This document shows positions 7,946 through 18,161 of a DNA stretch of 18,672 nucleotides, piece by piece. Source of the DNA: Bordetella parapertussis (GTDB lineage Bacteria; Pseudomonadota; Gammaproteobacteria; Burkholderiales; Burkholderiaceae_C); the NCBI GenBank assembly GCA_945907335.1, contig CAMDSU010000015.1:1-18672 (forward strand), in the 5' to 3' direction. The position numbers and the translations under genes are program-made. Within the stretch, counting starts at the first letter, position 1; each line of letters opens with the position of its first letter. A model generated the notes under the pieces. It worked only from the letters and a program-made list of their open reading frames with translations. It was not told where the DNA came from and did not search any database.

Positions 7946-8734
7946 GTGCTTCGCTTTAAAAATCTCGGCAGTGGCAGTGCGGGAAATGCCACCCTGATAG
8001 AAGCCACCTGCGGTTTGCAGGTTTCTAGATTGTTGGTGGACTGCGGACTCAGTGTGCGTGAACTCAATCGCCGTCTTTTGGCGGCCGATTTGACCCTAGA
8101 AGATGTCGACGCTGTATTTATCACCCATGAACATGCCGACCATATCGGACATGCCAAGTCGTTTGCATTACGCACAGGAAAGCCGATTTGGATGAGCAGG
8201 GGCACCGCGTTGGCCAGCCAATTTTTCGACTGGGGCTTGTCACCATCACAATGCCATATTGCCAGTGATAGCCAAGTATTTGAGATGGGTTGCCTGCAAA
8301 TCACTCCTTTTACCGTGCCCCATGATGCCCGCGAACCTTTGCAATTGCGTTGCACCGATGGATCTCACCACATGGGTATCCTGACCGATCTCGGCCACGG
8401 CAGTGCGCACGTGGTGCAAGCGCTGCAACACTGTCACGCATTGCTGCTCGAGTGCAACCATGACCGTGAGTTGTTGGCAAATTCCGCCTACCCCCCATTT
8501 TTGAAAAAGCGCATCGCTGGACCACAAGGGCATTTGTCCAACGAGGAATCAGCCGAGCTTGCCAAAGCCTTGGTGCATCCGCAGCTAAATTTGATCGTGG
8601 CTGCGCATTTGAGCGAAAGAAATAACCGGCCCGAATTGGCACAAGACATCTTGGCGCAGGCCACAGGCTGCACGGCTGCTGATATCCCTGTAGCGGACCC
8701 GTTCAGCGGCACGCCTTGGCATTCGGTGCATTGA
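7946..8734 (+). CDS. MBL-fold metallo-hydrolase, YycJ/WalJ-like
   Basis: A 262-aa cytoplasmic metallo-beta-lactamase-fold protein. It opens with LGSGSAGNAT (7-16) and carries the metal-binding THEHADH (60-66: His61, His63, Asp65, His66). Further metal-ligand candidates are the histidine in FTVPHDA, the aspartate in GILTDLGH and the histidine in AAHLSERNN. These are the features of the YycJ/WalJ group, whose characterised Gram-positive members act as DNA exonucleases; the function in proteobacteria is less clear. The start is taken as the GTG at 7946, three bases after the bamC stop, giving (M)LRFKNLGSGS as in homologs. No SD is visible, so coupling to bamC translation is likely. A bidirectional terminator lies about 45 bases downstream. 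Confidence 0.85.
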   Translation: MLRFKNLGSGSAGNATLIEATCGLQVSRLLVDCGLSVRELNRRLLAADLTLEDVDAVFITHEHADHIGHAKSFALRTGKPIWMSRGTALASQFFDWGLSPSQCHIASDSQVFEMGCLQITPFTVPHDAREPLQLRCTDGSHHMGILTDLGHGSAHVVQALQHCHALLLECNHDRELLANSAYPPFLKKRIAGPQGHLSNEESAELAKALVHPQLNLIVAAHLSERNNRPELAQDILAQATGCTAADIPVADPFSGTPWHSVH

Positions 8735-8779
8735 CCAATGCTCCGCAGGCATATGGGGTTCTATTAAAAACTGGGGACC

Positions 8780-8810
8780 AAAAAAAAGCCACCCGAAGGT
8801 GGCATTTTTT
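8780..8810. terminator. Bidirectional intrinsic terminator
   Basis: A perfect 6-bp stem, GCCACC (8788-8793) and GGTGGC (8798-8803), encloses a CGAA tetraloop. It is flanked by an eight-A run on the left (8780-8787) and six Ts on the right (8805-8810). It can therefore end transcription of the plus-strand dapA-bamC-hydrolase unit and of the minus-strand lipoprotein gene. Confidence 0.88.
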
Positions 8811-8824
8811 GGAAGCAGAAAAAA

Positions 8825-9010
8825 TTACTTCTTCTCTTCAGCAGGAGCAGCGGCAGGTGCAGCAGCTGGTGCAGCGGCAGGTGCTTCAGCAGGAGCAGCG
8901 GCAGCAGGTGCAGCAGCAGGGGCTTCGGCAGCAGGAGCTGGGGCTTCTTTTTTGCCACAAGCGACTAAAGCGGCGGCCAACAACGTTGCCAAGAGGAGTG
9001 ATTTTTTCAT
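8825..9010 (-). CDS. Small Ala/Pro-rich lipoprotein (61 aa), hypothetical
   Basis: A 61-aa product with a clear lipoprotein signal: MKKSLLLATLLAAALVAC, lipobox LVAC, lipidated Cys18. The mature part is low complexity: GKKEAPAPAAEAP followed by repeated Ala/Pro/Glu blocks ending in EEKK. The gene has its own signals: AAGGA-type RBS (AGGA at 9020-9023, nine bases upstream), a possible TATAAT at 9123-9128, and the terminator at 8780-8810 directly after the stop. Similar tiny lipoproteins with a CGKKE start followed by Ala/Pro stretches are common in Burkholderiales genomes, with no known function. The C-terminal repeats may act as a flexible spacer in the periplasm. The strong signal peptide, RBS and terminator make it a real gene despite its length. 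Confidence 0.85.
   Translation of the reverse strand: MKKSLLLATLLAAALVACGKKEAPAPAAEAPAAAPAAAAPAEAPAAAPAAAPAAAPAEEKK
8836..8904. repeat. Imperfect tandem duplication inside the lipoprotein gene
   Basis: A 21-base direct repeat (8836-8856 and 8884-8904, beginning CTTCAGCAGGAGCAG) recurs at 48 bases, which is exactly 16 codons, so the frame is kept. It lies within the Ala/Pro-rich coding sequence, surrounded by further GCAGCAGGTGC-like units. Confidence 0.8.
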
Positions 9011-9122
9011 GGGAGTATTTCCTTTAATAGAGACAAAAACGTTTCAAGGGGTGCCATATGTCAGAATAAATTCAAACATGTGACCGAGCCGATGGACTCA
9101 AATTCCTTCAACTCAGCCATCT

Positions 9123-9128
9123 ATTATA
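9123..9128 (-). promoter_or_regulatory. Putative -10 element of the small lipoprotein gene
   Basis: A perfect TATAAT on the minus strand, 26 to 21 bases below the roxA stop. It would give a leader of about 105 bases before the ATG at 9010. No convincing -35 (TTGACA-like) is seen at 16-18 bases upstream, so another start nearer the gene is possible. The 138-base gap between the two genes holds nothing else I can support. Confidence 0.4.
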
Positions 9129-9148
9129 GGTGATTTCCCGAAGCTCCA

Positions 9149-10288
9149 TTATTTGACCTTTTTCACCGGAAGGGAATTCAGCCAACCTGCCGCCCACCAG
9201 TCCAACAACAACTCCCTTACCTTTGTTGAGGCAGTTTGCAGGTCTGCCAGTTCCAAGTACTTTTGATCTGCCAAAGTTCGCAATAAACGAGCGTCTTGTC
9301 CTTTGCAGCGCCAGCTGTCGCCATTGATAAACACAAAATCTTGGTCATACAACATTTGGGTTTTGCGGTCCAAGCGTACTGCAGACAAGTGGCGCGGCCG
9401 GGTACGATTTTCAAACCACACCTGTGGTTTGGGTTCGCTTAACCATTCACCCAACGCACATCGAATGTCTGCATCGCGTTGCAACAGTTGCGAAATACTG
9501 CTGCGAGCAAAAGCTTGCAGCGCTGCGGGGATTCGGCCAGGTTGGCGGGTGGGCAATTGGTCAGGGTCACTGTAATGGACAGCGCGTCGTGATGGTTCGA
9601 AATCAGCCAAGCGACCCATCAACACCGCACCCAGTGAGTGGTCGGTCTCTGCTTTGAATCCGATGGAATAGGTCATGCATTCACCCACTGCAACGCCTTC
9701 GTGGGCATAGTGCGGCGGCAAGTACAGCATGTCGCCGGGTTCGAGCAAAAAAGTTTGTGTGGGCTTGAACTGTGAAAGTATCTTCAAAGGCACATCGTCG
9801 CGCAATTGCAAGTTTTTTTGTGCGCCTATTCGCCAGCGGCGTTGACCGTGTGCTTGCAATAAAAAAACATCGTAGCTGTCGAAGTGCGGCCCCACGCCAC
9901 CGCCATCGCTGGCGTAACTGACCATCACGTCATCTAAACGGGCGTCCGCAATAAATCGAAAGCCCCGGCGTAAATTTGCCAATGCATCGCTGTGAAGATC
10001 AGCGCCTTGCACCAACAATGTCCAATTTGGTTTTTTTAATGCGGGCAATTGTCTGGGCTTGAAAGGGCCCGTCTGCATCTGCCACGGTTGGTCAACGCCA
10101 TCGCCCGTGACCAATCGCGATTCCACATCCTCTTGCCCAGCCAGCGCAAACAATGCCTGGCGCGAAACCAAAGCCTGCATATGAGGTATGGCCTGGCGAA
10201 TCAGCAAAGGTTTTTTTTGCCAGTAGTCCCGCATAAATACGTGAGGGCTGATGCCTGCGAGCAGATCGGGCAAATCGGGGTTTTTCAT
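9149..10288 (-). CDS. roxA: Cupin/JmjC-like ribosomal oxygenase, RoxA (YcfD) type
   Basis: A 379-aa Fe(II)/2-oxoglutarate-dependent oxygenase. The characterised E. coli homolog YcfD hydroxylates an arginine of ribosomal protein uL16. The JmjC/cupin core shows the metal triad: His135 and Asp137 in GVGPHFDSYDVFLLQAHG (131-148) and His196 in LPPHYAHEGVAVG (190-202). RRWRIG (150-155) and LLEPGDMLYLPP are also characteristic. A C-terminal winged-helix-like domain follows (about 290-379). Length and motif spacing match YcfD-type proteins (about 373). The start at 10288 (MKNPDLPDLL) is set by GGAG six bases upstream (10295-10298); an in-frame ATG at 10333 would extend across the divergent gene's promoter. 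The substrate assignment is by homology only. Confidence 0.87.
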   Translation of the reverse strand: MKNPDLPDLLAGISPHVFMRDYWQKKPLLIRQAIPHMQALVSRQALFALAGQEDVESRLVTGDGVDQPWQMQTGPFKPRQLPALKKPNWTLLVQGADLHSDALANLRRGFRFIADARLDDVMVSYASDGGGVGPHFDSYDVFLLQAHGQRRWRIGAQKNLQLRDDVPLKILSQFKPTQTFLLEPGDMLYLPPHYAHEGVAVGECMTYSIGFKAETDHSLGAVLMGRLADFEPSRRAVHYSDPDQLPTRQPGRIPAALQAFARSSISQLLQRDADIRCALGEWLSEPKPQVWFENRTRPRHLSAVRLDRKTQMLYDQDFVFINGDSWRCKGQDARLLRTLADQKYLELADLQTASTKVRELLLDWWAAGWLNSLPVKKVK

Positions 10289-10294
10289 GCACAT

Positions 10295-10298
10295 CTCC
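10295..10298 (-). promoter_or_regulatory. Ribosome binding site that fixes the roxA start
   Basis: GGAG on the minus strand, six bases before the ATG at 10288. It overlaps the alternative ATG at 10294 and so excludes it. Confidence 0.65.
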
Positions 10299-10305
10299 AA
10301 ACTGC

Positions 10306-10315
10306 GACAATTCTG
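10306..10315. promoter_or_regulatory. Overlapping divergent -10-like elements between roxA and the slyD-like gene
   Basis: On the plus strand GACAAT (10306-10311) ends eight bases before the slyD-like ATG. On the minus strand CAGAAT (10315-10310) points toward roxA. The two hexamers share bases 10310-10311 in a 31-base gap, so the promoters would compete. No strong -35 is seen on either side. Confidence 0.35.
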
Positions 10316-10319
10316 CCCC

Positions 10320-10841
10320 ATGAACATCACCACTGACTGCGTTGTTGCCCTGACATGGGTACTTAAAGATGCCCAAGGCGAACTACTTGATGAATTGGAC
10401 GATTCGGTCGAGTTTTACTTGGGCGGCCATGATTTGCTTGAAAAGATCCAGCAAGCCTTGCAAGACCATGTGGTTGGCGACCGGATTGACTTGCACCTTG
10501 AACCTGAAGAAGCCTTCGGTGATTTTGATGAACTGCTGGTCTATTTAGAGCCGCGCGCTTTGTTCCCTGCAGAAATTGAAGAAGGCATGACCATAGAAGG
10601 CCATGCACTGCCTCTTGGCTGTAGTTTGGAAGCACCCAAAGATGTGATTTACACCATCACCGATATTTACCCGGAACATGTGGTGATTGATGGCAACCAT
10701 CCCCTGTCAGGCATGGCGTTGCGTATTTCGGTGACAGTGACTGGCGTGAGGCATGCCACCAGCGAAGAAAAAAAACACGGCACCTGCGGCTTTGGGTTTT
10801 TCAGCCTGCCCCCGTCTGCCGGCGGCGATTTGCTGCACTGA
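10320..10841 (+). CDS. FKBP-type peptidyl-prolyl isomerase, SlyD-like
   Basis: A 173-aa protein of the SlyD/FkpA-short FKBP group, which catalyses cis-trans isomerisation at prolines and acts as a folding helper in the cytoplasm. Visible are the FKBP core (FYLGGHDLLEKIQQAL, 32-47), the GDRIDLHLEPEEAFGDFDE junction into the insert-in-flap chaperone domain (53-71), and the return strand with DGNHPLSGMALRISVTVTGV. No signal peptide is present. The C-terminus lacks the His/Cys-rich nickel-binding tail of E. coli SlyD, so a metal-storage role is unlikely. The start at 10320 is chosen because MNITTDCVVALTW aligns with the family start; upstream in-frame ATGs lie inside roxA. There is no Shine-Dalgarno. 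Its stop codon directly abuts the dut stop. Confidence 0.9.
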   Translation: MNITTDCVVALTWVLKDAQGELLDELDDSVEFYLGGHDLLEKIQQALQDHVVGDRIDLHLEPEEAFGDFDELLVYLEPRALFPAEIEEGMTIEGHALPLGCSLEAPKDVIYTITDIYPEHVVIDGNHPLSGMALRISVTVTGVRHATSEEKKHGTCGFGFFSLPPSAGGDLLH

Positions 10842-11291
10842 TCAACGCTTGCCGGTCGAACCGTAACCGCCCTCGCCGCGCTCGCTGGTCCCGGTGAACT
10901 CATCCACCAGATTGAATTGCGCCTGCACCACCGGCACGATCACCAGTTGCGCGATACGTTCCATGGGCTCAATAGTGAACGCCACATCGCTGCGGTTCCA
11001 AGCGCTGACCATCAGTTGTCCTTGGTAATCGCTGTCTATCAATCCCACCAAGTTACCCAACACAATGCCATGCTTGTGGCCAAGTCCTGAGCGCGGCAGT
11101 ATCAAGGCCGCATACGCCGGGTCGTTCAAATGAATAGCCATGCCGGTGGGCACCAGTTGCCACGCATTGGCTTGCAAGGTCAAGGGCGCATCCAGACACG
11201 CGCGTAAATCTAAACCAGCGCTGCCCGGCGTGGCATAGGCTGGCATGGCTTCGCGCAAGCGCGCATCCAAAATCTTGACGTCTAAATTCAT
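10842..11291 (-). CDS. dut: dUTP diphosphatase (dUTPase)
   Basis: Dut hydrolyses dUTP to dUMP and PPi, keeping uracil out of DNA and feeding dTMP synthesis. The 149-aa product is the standard length for the trimeric family. All five motifs are present: [12 protein letters not shown] (20-31), [10 protein letters not shown] (66-75), [15 protein letters not shown] (79-93, catalytic Asp88 and base-stacking Tyr89), RIAQLVIVP (112-120) and the C-terminal arm [10 protein letters not shown] (138-147), where the usual RGSGGFGSTG carries Ser-to-Glu and Phe-to-Tyr changes. It overlaps the end of coaBC by four bases (ATGA) and has an AGGA-type RBS (TAGGAAATCCGT before the ATG), so coaBC-dut is an operon, as in many proteobacteria. 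Confidence 0.96.
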   Translation of the reverse strand: MNLDVKILDARLREAMPAYATPGSAGLDLRACLDAPLTLQANAWQLVPTGMAIHLNDPAYAALILPRSGLGHKHGIVLGNLVGLIDSDYQGQLMVSAWNRSDVAFTIEPMERIAQLVIVPVVQAQFNLVDEFTGTSERGEGGYGSTGKR

Positions 11292-12517
11292 ACGGATTTC
11301 CTAAAAGCTGGCAAACGTGCAGCGATCTCTTCCACGAGTTTGCGGGCCAATGCCAATTTGGAGTCTTTGGGCCATTCACTGGCGCCGTGCTCATCCACCA
11401 GCAGCAATGCATTGTCATCCGCGCCAAAGGTGTCGGCGCCGATATTACCCACCAACAAAGGCACTTGTTTGCGCAATCGCTTGGCTTGGGCGTGCGTTTT
11501 CAAATCATGACTTTCTGCAGCAAAACCGACGCAAAATAATTCACTGTTGAGCGCTCTTGCAGACCGCGCAGCCAGCGCCAAAATGTCCGGGTTTTCCGTC
11601 CACACCATTGCAGGCATCTGACCGGATGAGTCTTTTTTGATTTTTTCTAAGGCCGCATTCGCGGGTCGCCAATCAGCCACAGCGGCAGTGGCAATAAACA
11701 CATCGGTAAGGTCCAACTGCGGCATCACCGCAGCATGCATCTCCAAGGCTGAACGAACATTGATTCGCTTGACACCATATGGAGTGGCCAAGCCAACGGG
11801 GCCGGCCACCAAGGTGACGTTCGCCCCCGCCTGATACGCGGCATGGGCCAGCGCAAAACCCATCTTGCCGCTGGACAGGTTGGTGATGCCTCTGACCGGA
11901 TCAATGGCTTCAAAAGTGGGGCCGGCAGACACCAGCACGTGTTTTCCTTGCAAAACTTTGGGTTGGAACAGTCGCACCACTTCTTGCATCAACTCATCGG
12001 GTTCGAGCATGCGACCGTCACCGCTTTCACCGCAGGCCTGCTCACCTTGACCGACACCCAGCACATGGGCACCATCGGCTCGCAATTGCGCCATGTTGCG
12101 CTGCGTGGCGGGATGCGACCACATCTCTCGGTTCATGGCGGGGGCCAATAACAAAGGCACCTGGTCAAGCGGTCTGGCCAAGCACATCAGGCTGAGTAAA
12201 TCATCGGCTTTGCCGTGCAAAAGTTTGGCCATGAAATCCGCGCTAGCAGGTGCGATTAGCATGGCATCAGCTTCGCGACTGAGATTGATATGCGCCATAT
12301 TGTTGGGTTCACGGGCATCCCATTGCGAAACGAATACGGGTCGATTGGATAGGGCCTGCATGGTCACAGGTGTGATGAACTGGGCAGCAGCCTCTGTCAT
12401 CACCACTTGTACTGTTGCCCCTTGCTTGACCAGTGCACGGCACAATTCAGCAGCCTTGTAACAAGCCACGCCGCCGCTCAATCCAAGAACAATGTGTTTG
12501 TTGTTGAGTTCACTCAT
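11288..12517 (-). CDS. coaBC: Bifunctional phosphopantothenoylcysteine decarboxylase / phosphopantothenate-cysteine ligase
   Basis: CoaBC performs two steps of coenzyme A synthesis: CTP-dependent coupling of cysteine to 4'-phosphopantothenate (CoaB), then FMN-dependent decarboxylation (CoaC). The 409-aa product has an N-terminal CoaC domain with [14 protein letters not shown] (12-25), catalytic His76 in [15 protein letters not shown] (126-133) and Cys162 in [10 protein letters not shown] (161-170). The C-terminal CoaB domain has [20 protein letters not shown] (194-213), [18 protein letters not shown] and a Lys-rich KIKKD segment. The start at 12517 gives [16 protein letters not shown], the usual N-terminus; the in-frame ATG at 12583 would run into the pyrG start region. 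It diverges from pyrG across 72 bases, so a CTP-consuming and a CTP-producing enzyme sit head to head. Confidence 0.96.
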   Translation of the reverse strand: MSELNNKHIVLGLSGGVACYKAAELCRALVKQGATVQVVMTEAAAQFITPVTMQALSNRPVFVSQWDAREPNNMAHINLSREADAMLIAPASADFMAKLLHGKADDLLSLMCLARPLDQVPLLLAPAMNREMWSHPATQRNMAQLRADGAHVLGVGQGEQACGESGDGRMLEPDELMQEVVRLFQPKVLQGKHVLVSAGPTFEAIDPVRGITNLSSGKMGFALAHAAYQAGANVTLVAGPVGLATPYGVKRINVRSALEMHAAVMPQLDLTDVFIATAAVADWRPANAALEKIKKDSSGQMPAMVWTENPDILALAARSARALNSELFCVGFAAESHDLKTHAQAKRLRKQVPLLVGNIGADTFGADDNALLLVDEHGASEWPKDSKLALARKLVEEIAARLPAFRKSV

Positions 12518-12524
12518 GGGGCGC

Positions 12525-12530
12525 AATGTA
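12525..12530 (-). promoter_or_regulatory. Putative -10 element of coaBC (possible leaderless start)
   Basis: On the minus strand TACATT is followed by seven bases (GCGCCCC) and the coaBC ATG, with no Shine-Dalgarno. A weak -35 candidate, TTCCAA, lies 17 bases upstream. The layout closely matches that of parE and the slyD-like gene. Confidence 0.4.
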
Positions 12531-12540
12531 GCAGAGCGCC

Positions 12541-12546
12541 TATAAT
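12541..12546 (+). promoter_or_regulatory. Putative -10 element of pyrG
   Basis: A perfect TATAAT on the plus strand in the 72-base divergent gap. No good -35 is visible at 17 bases upstream, where the sequence is G-rich. A start near 12553 would give a leader of about 37 bases that contains the hairpin described separately. Confidence 0.5.
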
Positions 12547-12556
12547 TTGGAATTAA

Positions 12557-16455
<3,899 letters not shown>

Positions 16456-16473
16456 CACAACAAAGCTGTACAC

Positions 16474-16755
16474 ATGCGTCGTCCTGTTCCACTGATATTG
16501 TTAGGTTTACTGATTGTTTTGCAATTGCAATTATGGTTTGGGCGCGGCAGTGTTCCAGATGTTTGGCGACTGCGCCAGCAATACCAGCAACAACTCGACG
16601 CCAATTTGCGTTCCGAGCAAGATATTGGCAGGCTTCGCGCCGAATTACGCGACCTGCGTGACGGTTTGGAAATGGTTGAAGAGCGCGCCCGCTCTGAAAT
16701 AGGCATGGTCAAACCCAACGAAATTTTTGTGCAATTGGCCAAATCCTCTAAGTGA
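16474..16755 (+). CDS. ftsB: Cell division protein FtsB
   Basis: FtsB is a bitopic inner-membrane protein that joins FtsL and FtsQ in the divisome. The 93-aa product is the usual length (about 90-105). It has a short cytoplasmic RRP start, one hydrophobic helix at about 6-23, then a periplasmic coiled coil at about 30-75 (WRLRQQYQQQLDANLRSEQD and RLRAELRDLRDGLEMVEERA), ending with the ARSEIGMVKPNEIFVQL motif typical of the DivIC/FtsB family. It follows eno by 18 bases, the conserved eno-ftsB arrangement of proteobacteria. The stop overlaps the next ORF's GTG start (GTGA). Confidence 0.94.
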   Translation: MRRPVPLILLGLLIVLQLQLWFGRGSVPDVWRLRQQYQQQLDANLRSEQDIGRLRAELRDLRDGLEMVEERARSEIGMVKPNEIFVQLAKSSK

Positions 16756-17186
16756 GCCAAATTGCACAACGTACCGTCGTGCTTGCGGGCGAAAGCGTCA
16801 GCGACAGACAATCGTTGATTGCCAAATTACAAAATACGCTCTGGGACCACTCCCTGTCGTTTGACTTTCTGTGCCCGCAATCGCCTTTGGCTTTGGTAGA
16901 CATGCCCTCGCAAGCCAAATATTTGCTGTGGAAGAATCCCACCAAAGTTTCTGCCCAAACAGACCAAGACGATTGGCGCCGTCAGTTACATGAATTGCAG
17001 CGCCCCTACCAAACCTTGCATGCTGACAGTGGACAAGTGTTGCAGCAAGCGGTTTTTGCATTGGTGAATGGTCAAGAGAGCACACTTGCTAGGCCACAGA
17101 TAGCCAGTCAGTGGCAAGACCTCTGTGAATGTTGCGCTGATCCTTCATGTGAACAACGCCTGTTTGGTCGACTATTGCAAAGCTGA
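16752..17186 (+). CDS. Hypothetical protein with a C-terminal cysteine cluster
   Basis: A 144-aa ORF starting with GTG inside the ftsB stop (GTGA), so likely coupled to ftsB; no Shine-Dalgarno is seen. I do not recognise the family. The N-terminus (RTVVLAGESVSDRQSLIAKL, 7-26) looks like a beta-strand, loop and helix as in an alpha/beta fold; the middle is Gln/Leu-rich (RRQLHELQRPYQTLHADSG). The C-terminus carries four cysteines in C-x-C-C-x4-C (Cys125, 127, 128, 133) followed by EQRLFGRLLQ. There is no signal peptide or membrane segment. The cluster could bind zinc or be redox active, but this is a guess. The last 15 bases overlap the 3' end of hslO on the other strand. Codon use resembles its neighbours. 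Confidence 0.75.
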   Translation: MSQIAQRTVVLAGESVSDRQSLIAKLQNTLWDHSLSFDFLCPQSPLALVDMPSQAKYLLWKNPTKVSAQTDQDDWRRQLHELQRPYQTLHADSGQVLQQAVFALVNGQESTLARPQIASQWQDLCECCADPSCEQRLFGRLLQS

Positions 17187-18161
17187 GCTCGGTGGCGGTA
17201 CCGGTGGTTGTCCAGGGATAAACAACTGAGCCGCATCAATCGCGTCGTAACGGTATTGCTGGCCACAAAAATCACAGCCCACCTCTATCAGCTCTCGCTC
17301 TGACAATATGCTGTCGGCCTCTTCGCGACCCAGACTACGGATCATGTTGCTGACCCGCTCGCGGTTGCAAGAGCAGACAAAGCGAGGCGAATCATGCCCC
17401 GGTTCAGGGGCGAAATGCCTGACTTGCTCTTGCCAGAACAAACGGTGCAACACCTTTTCCGGGGTGAGTTGCAATAGCTCCTCTGAGGTCAGGCTGTTGG
17501 CCAAAATGGCGATCCGGTTGTAGTCTTCGCTTTGGCCGATGGCGTCTTCCTCGGCCATGGTTTTGCTGCCACCCAAGTTGGCGATGCCGCCGACGGGCAA
17601 GCGTTGAATCAGCAAACCGGCTGCCACTTGGTCATTGGCGGCCAGAACCAGTGTGGTGTCGAGTTGCTCGCTTTGCAGCATGTAGTGCGCCAGCACGTCG
17701 CTGAAGCGCTTTAGAGGTTGTTTGTGGTCGTCGTAAAGCGACACCACGCCTTGGTAAGGCTGTTGACCGGCGCGCCTGCCCACAGGGTCTAAGGTGATGG
17801 CACAACGCCCGAGGTTGTTTTGATTCGTCATGTCCTCGAACGGCATGCCGTCTGCCACATCGCCGGTGGTTTTGGCAGTAGAGCGCAAACGCAAATCGGA
17901 TTGCACCTCGACCACGGCGAGTTTGAGCGGGCCTTCGCCGTGCAGTTGCAATATCAGCGCGCCGTCAAACTTGATATTGGCTTGCATCAGCACTGCGGCT
18001 GCCGTCATCTCGCCGAGTAAATGACGCACCGCTTGAGGATAGGGCCCAGTTTCCTGGTTGTCAGCGCGGCGTTTCAAGATATCTTGCCAACTGTCGGTCA
18101 AGCGCACCAAGAGGCCGCGCACCGGCAGGCCTTCGAACATGAATTTGTGCAACTCGCTCAT
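17172..18161 (-). CDS. hslO: Redox-regulated chaperonin Hsp33
   Basis: Hsp33 is a cytoplasmic holdase that is switched on when oxidation releases zinc from its C-terminal cysteines. The 329-aa product is a little longer than the usual 290-ish. It begins MSELHKFMFEGLPVRG, typical of the betaproteobacterial group, contains AAAVLMQANIKFDGALILQL (54-73) in the N-terminal core, and ends with the zinc switch: CSC (Cys263, Cys265) and CDFC (Cys296, Cys299), with ELIEVGCDFCGQQYRYD around the second pair. All four switch cysteines are intact. A Pro-rich tail (PGQPPVPPPSS) follows. The start overlaps the stop of the upstream carbonic-anhydrase-like gene in ATGA, so the two are coupled. Confidence 0.95.
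   Translation of the reverse strand: MSELHKFMFEGLPVRGLLVRLTDSWQDILKRRADNQETGPYPQAVRHLLGEMTAAAVLMQANIKFDGALILQLHGEGPLKLAVVEVQSDLRLRSTAKTTGDVADGMPFEDMTNQNNLGRCAITLDPVGRRAGQQPYQGVVSLYDDHKQPLKRFSDVLAHYMLQSEQLDTTLVLAANDQVAAGLLIQRLPVGGIANLGGSKTMAEEDAIGQSEDYNRIAILANSLTSEELLQLTPEKVLHRLFWQEQVRHFAPEPGHDSPRFVCSCNRERVSNMIRSLGREEADSILSERELIEVGCDFCGQQYRYDAIDAAQLFIPGQPPVPPPSSALQ

Noticed and set aside
8836..8944. GCAG-rich repeats as a CRISPR array
   Set aside because: Units have no spacers of constant length and lie inside an in-frame Ala/Pro-rich coding sequence with a lipoprotein signal.
9041..9050. CTTGAAAC on the minus strand as a heat-shock (sigma32) -35 for the small lipoprotein
   Set aside because: No matching CCCCAT-like -10 at the required 13-17 bases; the match is likely by chance.
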